From the NCBI GenBank assembly GCA_903862955.1, contig CAIPAH010000024.1:1-64000 (forward strand): a stretch of 64,000 nucleotides of DNA, read 5' to 3'. The position numbers and the translations under genes were made by a program. Shown one piece after another: positions 55,832 to 64,000 of the stretch. This DNA is from an uncultured Opitutia bacterium (GTDB lineage Bacteria; Verrucomicrobiota; Verrucomicrobiia; Opitutales; Opitutaceae). The notes under the pieces are model-generated. The model was given only the letters and a program-made list of their open reading frames with translations. It had not been told where the DNA came from and made no database searches. The stretch's first letter is position 1, and each line of letters begins with the position of its first letter.

Positions 55832-57739
55832 ATGTTCAACGACCCCGTCACGCCCCGCTCTCTCCTCACCCGCGCCCTCGACGGCACCACGCTGCGTCCG
55901 CTGCTCGTGGCCACGGAGGATTTTCGCCCCTACCCGTCCATCGCGGATCGCGCGGCTTGGGATGGATTGCCCGCCGCGGTGCGCTCGGCGTTGGTGGCCG
56001 CGGGCGCCGCGCGCCTTGGCGAGCCGTGGGAAATCCTCAAGGCCTCCGTGCAGCTCGGCTTCGTGCGCACGGGCAATCGCGCGGACTTCGAGGCGCCCCA
56101 TGCCGCCCGCCGGTATCGGCTCAGCGAACTCGTTCTCGCCGAGTGTGCGGAGAACCAGGGACGCTTCCTCGATGCCATCGCCGATGGCGTGTGGTTGATC
56201 TGCGAGGAAACCTTCTGGGGCGGCGCCGCGCATCTGTTCATGCAGCGACGCGGGATCGGGCTGCCTGATGTGGAGGAACCGACCTACGATCTCGGCGTGG
56301 GCGAAACCGCCGGCTTGCTGGCGTGGACGCATTACCTGCTGGGCGCGCGGCTCGACGCCGTGCATCCGATGGTGCGTGAGCGGATCCGGTTGGAGATCGA
56401 GCGGCGCGTGCTCACGCCGTGCCTCGACCGCGACGACTTCTGGTGGATGGGCTGGCACCGCGACAACCGCCCCGTCAACAACTGGAATCCGTGGTGCTGC
56501 TCCAACTGGCTCGCGTGCGTCCTGCTGCTTGAGACGGACCCGGACCGCCGCACGCGCGCCGTGCACAAAATCCTGCGCATCCTCGACATCTTCCTCGACC
56601 ACCAGCCCGCCGATGGCGGATGCGACGAGGGCCCGAATTACTGGGCGCGGGCCGCCGGCAGCCTGTTCGAATGCCTGGACCTGTTGCACACGGCCACGCG
56701 GGGCAAAATTGACCTCTTCCGCGAGCCGCTCATCCGCGAAATGGGGCTGTTCGTGCCGCGCATGCACGCCGCCGGGTTGTGGTTCGTGAACTTCGCCGAC
56801 GCGCCCGTCCGCGCCGGCACCGAGGCGGCAACGTTGTATCTTTACGGCCGCGCCCTCGGCGACCCCGCGATGATGGCCTTCGCCGCGTGGCTTTTCCAGG
56901 AACGCCGGCATCCGCAGCTGGGCGGCTCGATGAGCCGCGCGTTGCCGCGGCTGTGGCTCGACGCCGAGCTCAACGACCCGCGCGCGCGCCCGCCGCTGGC
57001 CCGTGATGTCTGGCTGCCCGAGCTGCAGGTCATGGTCGCCCGTGACCACGCCGGACGCAGCGACGGTTTCTTCGTCGCCGCCAAGGGCGGGCACAACGAG
57101 GAGAGCCACAATCACAACGATGTCGGCACCCCGACCGTCTACCTCGACGGCTGGCCGCTGCTAATCGACATCGGCGTCGAGACCTACACGGCCAAGACCT
57201 TCGACGCCAAATACCGCTACGACATTTGGACGATGCAGTCCCAGTGGCACAATCTGCCGACGGTCAACGGCGAGCTGCAGCAGAACGGCCGCGCGTTCGC
57301 CGCCCGCGACGTCCGCTACGCCTGCACCGACACTGACGCCACCCTCCAGCTCGATCTTGCCGCCGCCTGGCCCAAGTCCGCCGGCATCACGGCTTGGAAC
57401 CGCACCGTTCGCCTCCAGCGCAGCCAAGCCGTGATCGTCACGGACGACTACCAGCTCGCGGCGGCCAAGCTGCCCACGGCGTTCAATTTCATCACCGCCC
57501 GGCCCGTCGACGTGGCCACGCCCGGCGTCGTCCGCTTCGGCGCCTTTCCCGAGGCGCCGACAAGCCGGGGCGCGGCGCTGGCCTACGATGCCACTGCATT
57601 GGTCGCCGCGGTGGACACCGTCGAGGTGACCGACCCGTGGTTGAAATCAAGCTGGGCGCGGGTCTACCGCGTCCGTCTCACCGAACGAACCGCGACGCCG
57701 CGCGCGCGCCGCGAGTTCCGTCTCACGGCGGCAGTCTAG
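55832..57739 (+). CDS. Heparinase II/III family protein
   Basis: A 635-residue polysaccharide lyase-like protein with no signal peptide. The N-terminal alpha/alpha toroid has WWMGWHRDNRPVNNWNPWCCSNW and DGGCDEGPNYW. The C-terminal beta-sandwich contains GGHNEESHNHNDVGTPTVYLDGWPLLIDIGVETY, the conserved segment with the catalytic His cluster. Enzymes of this group cleave uronic-acid-containing polymers such as heparin, alginate or plant and algal glycans. Without a signal peptide it would act on oligosaccharides imported into the cell, which fits the nearby binding protein. Confidence 0.88.
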   Translation: MFNDPVTPRSLLTRALDGTTLRPLLVATEDFRPYPSIADRAAWDGLPAAVRSALVAAGAARLGEPWEILKASVQLGFVRTGNRADFEAPHAARRYRLSELVLAECAENQGRFLDAIADGVWLICEETFWGGAAHLFMQRRGIGLPDVEEPTYDLGVGETAGLLAWTHYLLGARLDAVHPMVRERIRLEIERRVLTPCLDRDDFWWMGWHRDNRPVNNWNPWCCSNWLACVLLLETDPDRRTRAVHKILRILDIFLDHQPADGGCDEGPNYWARAAGSLFECLDLLHTATRGKIDLFREPLIREMGLFVPRMHAAGLWFVNFADAPVRAGTEAATLYLYGRALGDPAMMAFAAWLFQERRHPQLGGSMSRALPRLWLDAELNDPRARPPLARDVWLPELQVMVARDHAGRSDGFFVAAKGGHNEESHNHNDVGTPTVYLDGWPLLIDIGVETYTAKTFDAKYRYDIWTMQSQWHNLPTVNGELQQNGRAFAARDVRYACTDTDATLQLDLAAAWPKSAGITAWNRTVRLQRSQAVIVTDDYQLAAAKLPTAFNFITARPVDVATPGVVRFGAFPEAPTSRGAALAYDATALVAAVDTVEVTDPWLKSSWARVYRVRLTERTATPRARREFRLTAAV

Positions 57740-57786
57740 CCGCGGCGCCAGGATGGCGCGCGCGGCCGGATCAGCGAAGGCTTGGG

Positions 57787-58638
57787 TCAGGACCGGTCCA
57801 GCTCAACCCGGGCCAGCCGGTGCACGATCAGCGAGGGTCCGCTGGCGTCGAACGCCTTCTGAAAATCCGCCTTCGCGGCGGCCTTGTTGCCGGCGATCAG
57901 CTTGGTCATGCCGATGAAATACTGCGCTTCGCACTGCTGGCGGTTCTGGACGTCCCCTTCGGCCTGATTGGCGAAACTCAGGAGCTGCCCCTCGGAGATC
58001 TTTCCGGCGATGAAGGAGGCCACCCTCTTGTTCCACACGTCGGATCCGCCGGCCGCGGGTTTGAGTGAGGCCGTGACGTCTCCTCCCGTGCGCTGGGCGA
58101 CCAGGGCCGCGTGCACCGCGATGCTGCTGCTCGCCTCGCTGTTGCCCGCAAGCAGCTCCTGGGCCTTGGCATAGTCGCCGGTGGCGCCGTCGTAGTTCGT
58201 CTCGCAGTCCCGCGCCAGTCCGCGGTGGAAATAGGCCAGACCGTGATCCGGTTTCAGCTCGATCACCTTCGAAAAGTCCGCAATCGCCATGTCCATGTTG
58301 CCCTGCAGCAACGCCGCGTTGCCGCGGTTGAAATAGGCCTCGGTGAACGCGGGCTTGAGCTTGATCGCGGCCGAAAAGTCGGCGATCGCGCCGTCGAAAT
58401 TGCCCTGATGACTCTTGGCCAGGCCGCGGCCGTTGTAGGCGCCCAGGTAACTGGAGTTGAGGTCCAGCGCCTTCGTGTAGTCCTCGATGGCGCTGTCAAA
58501 ATCGCCCATCCGGTATTTCTCCGACGCACTCGCGACATAAGTACTGGCGGATTGCGCAAAAGCCGCGGGCGTGACGACGAGCAGAAGGCCACCGAAGAGC
58601 GCGGGGCCGGCGAGACGAAGCAGGTTTCGGGGTTTCAT
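57787..58638 (-). CDS. Exported TPR-repeat protein
   Basis: A 283-residue protein with a signal peptide (LLRLAGPALFGGLLLVVTPAAFAQ) and four clear TPRs: MGDFDSAIEDYTKALDLNSSYLGAYNGRGLAK, GNFDGAIADFSAAIKLKPAFTEAYFNRGNAAL, GNMDMAIADFSKVIELKPDHGLAYFHRGLAR and a fourth weaker one. The C-terminal half is less regular. I start it at the ATG at 58638 (MKPRNLLR). A GTG at 58656 is possible. It is probably periplasmic, with unknown partner. Confidence 0.85.
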   Translation of the reverse strand: MKPRNLLRLAGPALFGGLLLVVTPAAFAQSASTYVASASEKYRMGDFDSAIEDYTKALDLNSSYLGAYNGRGLAKSHQGNFDGAIADFSAAIKLKPAFTEAYFNRGNAALLQGNMDMAIADFSKVIELKPDHGLAYFHRGLARDCETNYDGATGDYAKAQELLAGNSEASSSIAVHAALVAQRTGGDVTASLKPAAGGSDVWNKRVASFIAGKISEGQLLSFANQAEGDVQNRQQCEAQYFIGMTKLIAGNKAAAKADFQKAFDASGPSLIVHRLARVELDRS

Positions 58639-58991
58639 AGTTTGGAGACTGGACACAAGGTTGGAGGTCGAAAAGGCGGATCGGCGGCGCCGGGCGACGG
58701 GCGGCTCGGCCTAAAGACGATTAGATACCAGATTTGTTACGCACTCTTGTTTGGTTTTCAAGTAGCCAACCGGATTTACGGGTAGCCTTATTGCTTAATA
58801 TACAAGCTTTTGACAGGATAAATCTCACGTGGGTCGCGTTGCGTGTGCCGGCCGTGGCGTGGAAGGGGTTCGCAAAAAGGGACCTCCCGGCCTGCGGGAT
58901 GTTCCGGGAGTGCAAGGGGCTCGATTCGCGTCTTCAACGCTTGATGGCATTGACGCCGGGCGCCGAACCCCTGCCAAATCGGTCCACCCCC
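58639..58991. other. Intergenic region between divergent genes
   Basis: A 353-bp gap, distinctly AT-rich at 58725-58830. On the minus strand TTGAAA (58762-58757) and TAACAA (58740-58735), 16 bp apart, form a possible promoter for the TPR gene. A TTGACA at 58812-58817 on the plus strand may be the -35 box for the dioxygenase gene, but I see no matching -10 box. No further gene is visible. Confidence 0.35.
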
Positions 58992-59768
58992 ATGCCCTCC
59001 CCCGCAGACATCAAGGCGTTCTTCGACGAAAACGGCTACTACTTCGCGCGCGGCGTGTTCAATCGGACCGAGATCGCGGAAATGGAGCGAGAGGTGGACC
59101 GCATCGTTGCGCAGAACGTCCAGTTGAAGGAGGCCCACGACAAGAGCTGGAAGGGCGGCGCTGTGGAGGCCCTCAACGTCGGCGGCACGTCGTTCATCCA
59201 CACGCACCAGGTTCACTTCTACTCCGCGCGGTGGCTGCAGGCGCTGCAACAGGCGTCATTCCTCGACGTCGTCGAAGCGATCATCGGACCCAACATCGTG
59301 CTGCATCACACCAAGCTCCTGCAGAAACCCGCCGAAAAGGGCGCGCCGTTCCCGATGCACCAGGACTTCTCCTATTTCCCGACGGTCCACGACAGCATGA
59401 TCGGCGGCACGATCGCGGTCACGCGCGCGACTGACGAGATGGGTTGCCTCCGCGTGTATCCCGGCTCGCACAAGCTGGGCCGGTTGCCCCACTCGAGCGG
59501 CCAGGAGTATTCGGAGTTCATGGAAAAGAACTACCCGCTCGATGGCGCCACGATCATCGAGGCCGAGGCCGGCGACGTGCTGTTTTTCCACTACCTGACG
59601 CTCCACGGCTCCAAGCCCAACCGCTCGAACACCGTCCGGAAAAACGTCCTCGTGCAGCTCCACGCCGGCAACGACCGCGTCGAACCCGGCAACGGCCACG
59701 TCAATTCCAAGCTCGTCCTCCGCGGCTGGAGCAACGTCGCCTCCAGCAGCTACTGCGAGAGTCACTGA
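58992..59768 (+). CDS. Phytanoyl-CoA dioxygenase (PhyH) family protein
   Basis: A 258-residue non-haem Fe(II)/2-oxoglutarate-dependent oxygenase-like protein. The iron site is HQDFSYFPTVHDSMIGGTIAV (HxD), with the distal His in FHYLTLHGSKPNRS, followed by the 2-oxoglutarate-binding Arg in the NRS segment. Typical segments are FFDENGYYFARGVF at the start and GCLRVYPGSHKLG in the middle. The substrate is unknown. Its stop overlaps the ATG of the GH29-like gene by 1 bp, so both are expressed together, and they may modify and cleave the same glycan or glycoside. Confidence 0.9.
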   Translation: MPSPADIKAFFDENGYYFARGVFNRTEIAEMEREVDRIVAQNVQLKEAHDKSWKGGAVEALNVGGTSFIHTHQVHFYSARWLQALQQASFLDVVEAIIGPNIVLHHTKLLQKPAEKGAPFPMHQDFSYFPTVHDSMIGGTIAVTRATDEMGCLRVYPGSHKLGRLPHSSGQEYSEFMEKNYPLDGATIIEAEAGDVLFFHYLTLHGSKPNRSNTVRKNVLVQLHAGNDRVEPGNGHVNSKLVLRGWSNVASSSYCESH

Positions 59769-60751
59769 TGCCGCTCGCCCGCCAGGCCCCGTGGCAGCGG
59801 GCCAACACCGATTGGTTCCTCGCCTGCCGCTGGGGCGTGTTCTCCTGCTTCCTCGCCGACACCGCCAGCAACCTGCAGCCGGTCAGCGTCACCGCCGACG
59901 AGTGGAACCGGCGCGTTGACGCCTTCGACGTCGCCGGCCTGACCCGCCAGCTGGTCCAGGCCCGCGTCCCGTATTTCATCCTGACGATCGGCCAGAACTC
60001 CGGCCACTACCTCTCGCCCAACCGCGCCTACGACGAGATCACGGGCATCGCGCCCAGCAAATGCTCCCGCCGCGACCTCATCGCCGACCTCGCCGCTGCC
60101 TTCGCGCCGCACGGCATCCGCCTGCTCGTCTATCTGCCCGCCGGCGCGCCGGCGACGGATGCAGTTGCCAAAGCCAAACTCGAGGCGCCCGCCGATGAGC
60201 GCCTCACTTCGCTCCAGCGTCACTGGGAAGCCATCTGCCGCGAGTGGTCGCTGCGCTGGGGCAAGTCCGTCCACGGCTGGTGGATCGACGGGCCCTACCA
60301 TGCCGCCGCTTACCAGCATCCCGACGCGCCCAACTACCGCAGCTTCGCCGAGGCCCTGAAGGCCGGGAATCCCGACTCGATCGTCGCCTTCAACAACGGG
60401 CTGCGCCTGCCGCTCTACTCGATGACGGAGTTCGAGGATTTCACGCCCGGCGAGATCGAGCGCGACCTGCCCGTGGCGCCCGGCTGCCTGCCCGACTACT
60501 CGCGGCTGCAGAACTTCTCCCGCTTCCTCGACAGCGCGCAGCTCCACGTCCTCACGTTGATGGGCGAATGGTGGGGCAAGGGCCCGATCCGCTTCCCCGA
60601 CGAACTCACCCTCGCCTACACGAGCTACTTCAACCGCCAGGGCGGGGTCGTTTCCTGGGACGTCCCGCTCACCCCCACCGGCCTCCTCGACGAAAGCTTC
60701 CGGCCACAAGTGGAAGCCTTGGGCCGGGCGATCACACGGGCGGAAAGCTAA
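59768..60751 (+). CDS. GH29 alpha-L-fucosidase-like protein
   Basis: A 327-residue TIM-barrel protein. The N-terminal part is like alpha-L-fucosidases: DWFLACRWGVFSCFLAD, VPYFILTIGQNSGHYLSPN (catalytic-site region), and KSVHGWWIDGPYHAAAY where GH29 enzymes place the nucleophile Asp. It has no signal peptide and is shorter than canonical GH29 enzymes, lacking the C-terminal beta domain. Catalytic activity is plausible but unproven. It is coupled to the PhyH gene upstream. Confidence 0.75.
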   Translation: MPLARQAPWQRANTDWFLACRWGVFSCFLADTASNLQPVSVTADEWNRRVDAFDVAGLTRQLVQARVPYFILTIGQNSGHYLSPNRAYDEITGIAPSKCSRRDLIADLAAAFAPHGIRLLVYLPAGAPATDAVAKAKLEAPADERLTSLQRHWEAICREWSLRWGKSVHGWWIDGPYHAAAYQHPDAPNYRSFAEALKAGNPDSIVAFNNGLRLPLYSMTEFEDFTPGEIERDLPVAPGCLPDYSRLQNFSRFLDSAQLHVLTLMGEWWGKGPIRFPDELTLAYTSYFNRQGGVVSWDVPLTPTGLLDESFRPQVEALGRAITRAES

Positions 60752-60782
60752 CGGCGCGGGTATTCGCCGCCCGAATTTCCCG

Positions 60783-60811
60783 TTGACGCGCCCCCCGGGC
60801 CGCCCTTTGTT
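60783..60811 (+). promoter_or_regulatory. Possible tRNA-Phe promoter
   Basis: TTGACG (60783-60788), a 17-bp GC-rich spacer and TTTGTT (60806-60811) end 15 bp before tRNA-Phe. The -35 box is good and the -10 box weak. Confidence 0.45.
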
Positions 60812-60826
60812 CGCCCCTCCACTCTT

Positions 60827-60900
<74 letters not shown>

Positions 60901-60902
<2 letters not shown>

Positions 60903-60973
60903 CTTTTCACCGCCGCGACGCGGCGTGAAAAGTGCCCGCCATAAGTCCCGCGTCCAGCGGGACGACGGAGGGC
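60901..60973 (+). repeat. Hairpin pair just downstream of tRNA-Phe
   Basis: The first hairpin (60901-60934) has arms CACTTTTCAC(C)GCCG and CGGCGTGAAAAGTG with a 1-base bulge. It overlaps the tRNA end by 2 bases. The second (60934-60973) has outer arms GCCCGCC and GGAGGGC and a perfect inner stem GTCCCGC/GCGGGAC. The outer arms are the same as in the unit at 32461-32488. No gene lies in 60903-61104. Confidence 0.65.
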
Positions 60974-61104
60974 CTCCAGCCGGGAAAGCAGTTTCTGCCC
61001 GTCCCACCCCGCGGACTTTCCGCGTAACCGCGCGCTGAATAATACCCGCCGCCCCAGCGCGCCGCTTGACGCCAGGGCCTGCCAGGGAGTTATCTACTCT
61101 TTCC

Positions 61105-62211
61105 ATGGCGCGAAAAATTAACGTGGGCATCGTCGGCTGCGGTAACATCAGCGACGCATACTTCATCGGCTCGAAGAAATTCGACATTCTTAACGTGGTG
61201 GCCTGCGCGGATCTCGATCCGGCTCGCGCCAAGGCCAAGGCCGAGAAATACGGCCTCCGCGCCAGCCCCTCGGTCGAGGCGCTGATCAACGACCCGGAGG
61301 TCGAGATCGTCGTCAACCTCACTGTGCCCAAGGCCCACGCCACGGTGAACACCGCCGCGCTCAACGCCGGCAAGCACGCGTACTGCGAAAAGCCCTTCGC
61401 GCTCAATTCCGCCGATGGCGCCGCCGTCCTCGCCCTCGCGAAAAAGAAAAAGCTGCTCGTCGGCAGCGCCCCCGACACCTTCCTCGGCAGCGGCATCCAG
61501 ACCGCCCGCAAGGCCATCGACGAGGGCCTGATCGGCCGTCCCGTCGCCGCCCTCGCCTTCATGATGTGCCGCGGACACGAGAGCTGGCACCCCAGCCCGC
61601 AGTTTTACTACGAAAAGGGCGGCGGCCCGATGTTCGACATGGGTCCGTATTACCTCACCGCGCTCGTCAACCTCCTCGGACCCGCCAAGCGCGTCACCGG
61701 CTCGACCTCCGCCGCGTTCCCCGAGCGCCTCATCACCAGCCAGCCGCTCAACGGCACGCGCGTGCCCGTCGAGACGCCCACGCACCTCACCGGCGCCGTC
61801 GACTTCGCCAACGGCGCGACGGCCACCGTCGTCATGAGCTTCGACACCTGGCCCTACCCGCTCCCCTGCTTGGTCATCTTCGGCACGGAGAGCACGCTCG
61901 AGGTGCCCGACCCGAACAACTTCAGCGGCCCCGTCCGCCTGCGGAGCAAGGACGGCAAGACCTACGACGAACTGCCCGTCACCCACCTCACCGACCGCAG
62001 CCGCGGCGCCGGCGTCGCGGACATGGCCTACTCCATCCTCCGCCGCGAGCGCCCGCATCGCGCGAGCGGGGAACTCGCCGAGCACGTCGTCGAGATCATG
62101 GAGTCGTTTGAAAAAGCCTCCGTCACCGGCCGCCACGTCAAGCTCAAGACCACCTGCGCGCGCCCGGCGGCCCTGCCCACCGGCCTCGCCGGCAACGAAC
62201 TCGACGCCTGA
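61105..62211 (+). CDS. Gfo/Idh/MocA family NAD(P)-dependent oxidoreductase
   Basis: A 368-residue sugar dehydrogenase of usual length. It has the Rossmann motif INVGIVGCGNISDAYF (GxGxxx), the EKP motif AGKHAYCEKPFALNSADG and the C-terminal domain with GGGPMFDMGPYYLTALVNLLG. It is probably cytoplasmic. The start at 61105 follows a purine-rich AGGGAG at a distance of 15 bp. The ThuA-domain gene lies 92 bp downstream, a frequent pairing in Verrucomicrobiota and Planctomycetota that points to a common carbohydrate pathway. Confidence 0.93.
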   Translation: MARKINVGIVGCGNISDAYFIGSKKFDILNVVACADLDPARAKAKAEKYGLRASPSVEALINDPEVEIVVNLTVPKAHATVNTAALNAGKHAYCEKPFALNSADGAAVLALAKKKKLLVGSAPDTFLGSGIQTARKAIDEGLIGRPVAALAFMMCRGHESWHPSPQFYYEKGGGPMFDMGPYYLTALVNLLGPAKRVTGSTSAAFPERLITSQPLNGTRVPVETPTHLTGAVDFANGATATVVMSFDTWPYPLPCLVIFGTESTLEVPDPNNFSGPVRLRSKDGKTYDELPVTHLTDRSRGAGVADMAYSILRRERPHRASGELAEHVVEIMESFEKASVTGRHVKLKTTCARPAALPTGLAGNELDA

Positions 62212-62225
62212 TCGCCAAACCCGTC

Positions 62226-62280
62226 CGCGAATTGCGCTAATCGACACGAATCAAGCTCCGCCATTCGCGTCATTCGCGGG
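62226..62280. repeat. Short inverted repeat, CGCGAAT/ATTCGCG type
   Basis: CCGCGAAT-like left arm and ATTCGCGTCATTCGCGG right arm flank a central AATCGACACGAATCAAG. It lies between the oxidoreductase and ThuA genes. Short repeats of this kind are often dispersed. Confidence 0.45.
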
Positions 62281-62303
62281 CCAAACCTTCACCTGATTCT
62301 CCT

Positions 62304-62951
62304 ATGAAAAATGCCCTCATCGTCTGGGGTGGCTGGGATGGCCACGAACCGAAACAGTGCGCCGAGTTGTTCGCACCCAAACTCGCCGCCCGCGGCTTCC
62401 ACGTGGAGATTTCCAGCACGCTGGATGTGTTCACCGACGCGGCCAAAATGGCCAAGGTGGACCTGATCGTCCCGATCTGGACCTGCGGCACGATGACCCC
62501 CGAGCAGTCGAAGGGCGCCGTCGACGCCGTCCTGGCCGGCACGGGCATCGCGGGCTTCCACGGCGGCATGTGTGACGCCTTCCGTGGCAACACCGACTGG
62601 CAGTGGATGACCGGCGGCCAGTTCGTGGCCCACCCCGACAACATCAAGGAATACACGATCAACATCGTGAACAAAACCGACCCGATCATGGCCGGGATCT
62701 CCGACTTCAAGGTGAAGAGCGAGCAATACTACATGCTCGTCGACCCCCGCAACGAGTTGCTCGCGACGACGACCCACCTGTCGACCAGCGCCGCGTGGAC
62801 CAACGGCGTCGCCATGCCCTTCGTCTGGAAGAAAGTGCACGGCAAAGGCCGCGTGTTCTTCGCCGCGATGGGCCACGTCGCATCCGAGTTCACCGCCTAT
62901 CCCCAGCAGCTGGAGATCACCCTCCGCGGCATGGTCTGGGCGGCGCGCTGA
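62304..62951 (+). CDS. ThuA-domain protein (trehalose utilisation type)
   Basis: A 215-residue protein consisting of one ThuA domain, a glutamine-amidotransferase-like fold: NALIVWGGWDGHEPKQCAELFAPKL, TGIAGFHGGMCDAF, and DPIMAGISDFKVKSEQYYMLV, KKVHGKGRVFFAAMGHVASEF towards the end. In Rhizobium ThuA works with the dehydrogenase-like ThuB on disaccharide catabolism. The Gfo/Idh/MocA gene just upstream matches that partnership. No signal peptide is seen. Confidence 0.9.
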   Translation: MKNALIVWGGWDGHEPKQCAELFAPKLAARGFHVEISSTLDVFTDAAKMAKVDLIVPIWTCGTMTPEQSKGAVDAVLAGTGIAGFHGGMCDAFRGNTDWQWMTGGQFVAHPDNIKEYTINIVNKTDPIMAGISDFKVKSEQYYMLVDPRNELLATTTHLSTSAAWTNGVAMPFVWKKVHGKGRVFFAAMGHVASEFTAYPQQLEITLRGMVWAAR

Positions 62952-63261
62952 GCAGCGCGGAGATGGCAGATGGGAGCTAGGGTCGGAGCTGCCCGCAGCC
63001 CGGCCCCGGAGGAGCTTTTTTTATTGCGAAAGCGCAGAAGTGCGAAACCCCGGAAACGGATTCAGGGTTCGGGATGATCGTTCCCTAATTCCGCCCCTCC
63101 GCGCTTCCGCGATAAATTCCGGCTCCGTTCCCAATTTCGCCCTTTCGCGCTTTAGCGATAATCTCCGGGATCCTTCCGCCTCCGCGCTTCCGCGATTAAA
63201 CTCCGGGTCCGGCCTTGTCCGCCCTGCCCATTCGCGATTCGATCCCTGCGCTCCCTCCCGC
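62952..63261. repeat. Intergenic region with degenerate repeats
   Basis: A 310-bp gap before the GreA-like gene. Three related units, about 26-28 bp each (63097-63122, 63143-63168, 63179-63206), share the pattern CGCGCTTxxGCGAT-AA-CTCCGG. An inverted relative (GCGAAAGCGCAGAAGTGCGAAA) lies at 63026-63047, before them. I see no gene. Confidence 0.5.
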
Positions 63262-63876
63262 ATGCCCCTGCATCGAAAGAAGATCTTCCGCATCCCGGCT
63301 CCGGCTCCCACCACGATCTACGTGCGGCCGGGCTACAACCGCGTGCTGGCCGAGCAGTTTGAGGCACTCAAGCGCAAGCGGGTGGACTTGGTGAAGGACA
63401 AGGTTGAGGCGCACAGCCAGGGCGATCTGCGCGAGAACTTCGGGTTCAAGGCGGCCAAGGACGCCATCCGCGCGGTGGACCGCAAGATGACGGCGCTCGA
63501 CCGCTTTGTCGCCCGCAACACGTTCATCGAGGTTGATCCCGTGCTGTGGCTGACCAAACCGACGGACACCCTGCAGCTGGGCCACGTGGCCACGATCGAA
63601 AAGCTGGACGTGGCAACGAACCGGAAGCACACGTTCACCTTCCTCATCACCACGCACGGCGAAACCGCCAGCGACCTGGAGTCCGGGATCGAATGCCTGC
63701 CGCACAATTCCCCCCTGGCCGCCGCCTTGCTGGGCCTGACGCCCAATACCCCCGCCCAAGTCACCCTCCCCGCCGGCCCCGCCCTCCTGACCGTCCGCTC
63801 CCTTCGCAACCCCACCCAGTCCGAGCTAGACCGTCTCCTCACCGCCATCCAGCCGCCGGAAATCGAGGAGGACTGA
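63262..63876 (+). CDS. GreA/GreB-like protein
   Basis: A 204-residue protein similar to transcription elongation factors. Residues about 20-80 form a coiled-coil-like charged hairpin (EQFEALKRKRVDLVKDKVEAHSQGDLRENFGFKAAKDAIRAVDRKMTALDRFV). It retains the acidic tip-like stretch QGDLRENFGFKAAKDA. The C-terminal part resembles the GreA/GreB FKBP-like domain (LGHVATIEKLDVATNRKHTFTFL). True GreA has a shorter start, so this may be a paralogue. An N-terminal basic extension of about 20 residues is present. The ATG at 63262 has no clear Shine-Dalgarno sequence. Confidence 0.8.
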   Translation: MPLHRKKIFRIPAPAPTTIYVRPGYNRVLAEQFEALKRKRVDLVKDKVEAHSQGDLRENFGFKAAKDAIRAVDRKMTALDRFVARNTFIEVDPVLWLTKPTDTLQLGHVATIEKLDVATNRKHTFTFLITTHGETASDLESGIECLPHNSPLAAALLGLTPNTPAQVTLPAGPALLTVRSLRNPTQSELDRLLTAIQPPEIEED

Positions 63877-64000
63877 GAGCGGAAAGCGGTCAGCTTTCAG
63901 CGATCAGCGTTCAGCATTGCGTTCCACCTCCGGGAGGCGGGCGGTTTGACGATTGGGTGGAAGTGGATTCAGAGGACGGATCATGATGAACCCCTCCCCC

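Noticed and set aside
63097-63206. A CRISPR array
   Set aside because: Units are degenerate, spacers are unequal and short, and no cas gene is near.

Overview
The window is high-GC bacterial chromosome, most likely from the Verrucomicrobiota, family Opitutaceae or a close relative. This is an inference from gene content: tandem TPR/O-GlcNAc-transferase-type glycosyltransferases, several HDOD proteins, DUF2851, a single-cluster ferredoxin, a TonB receptor, and Gfo/Idh/MocA, ThuA and heparinase-type sugar genes. Many start codons also lack a clear Shine-Dalgarno sequence. No rRNA operon or CRISPR array was seen.

1-20 kb: a signalling and glycosylation block. On the minus strand lie two SPINDLY/OGT-type glycosyltransferases, an HDOD protein, a very large OGT-like/TPR/GT4 fusion and a GT-B-like protein. 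Interleaved are two more HDOD proteins, two hybrid histidine kinases with PAS and receiver domains, and a three-gene operon (secreted Pro-rich protein, TPR protein, small helical FlgN-like protein). Seven sites resembling the flagellar sigma-28 (FliA) promoter (TAAAGTTT-N11-GCCGATAA) precede these transcription units, two pairs of them divergent. This makes the block look like a FliA regulon for flagellin or surface glycosylation plus motility signalling. No flagellar structural gene lies inside the window, so the link to motility is inferred.

19.6-30 kb: housekeeping. tRNA-Val is followed by a compact minus-strand operon nusA-infB-rbfA-nrnA-truB-ribF with several overlapping junctions. nusA has its own strong promoter, and an intrinsic terminator sits in its leader, which suggests attenuation by NusA itself. 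Upstream are a DUF2851 gene, a small unknown gene and a URO-D-family protein.

29.9-32.5 kb: a 2.3-kb decayed integrative element inserted at tRNA-Ser(UGA). It has identical 28-bp repeats at its ends, a truncated integrase, an AT-richer membrane protein, a fragment of a RepA-like ATPase and a run of perfect hairpins.

32.5-51 kb: zinc metallopeptidase, Gfo/Idh/MocA oxidoreductase, cupin, M3 oligopeptidase, TonB receptor, ferredoxin, rhomboid protease, tail-specific protease, prmC-prfA, a HAD phosphatase, a lysozyme-like protein, a GH63-type glycosidase and an ECF sigma/anti-sigma pair.

50.8-64 kb: an SNF2 helicase, a TPR protein coupled to an orphan sugar-binding protein, a heparinase-family protein, a TPR protein, a PhyH dioxygenase with a GH29-like partner, tRNA-Phe, Gfo/Idh/MocA plus ThuA, and a GreA/B-like protein. 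Several short palindromic repeat families (REP-like and tRNA-associated) are scattered through the window.
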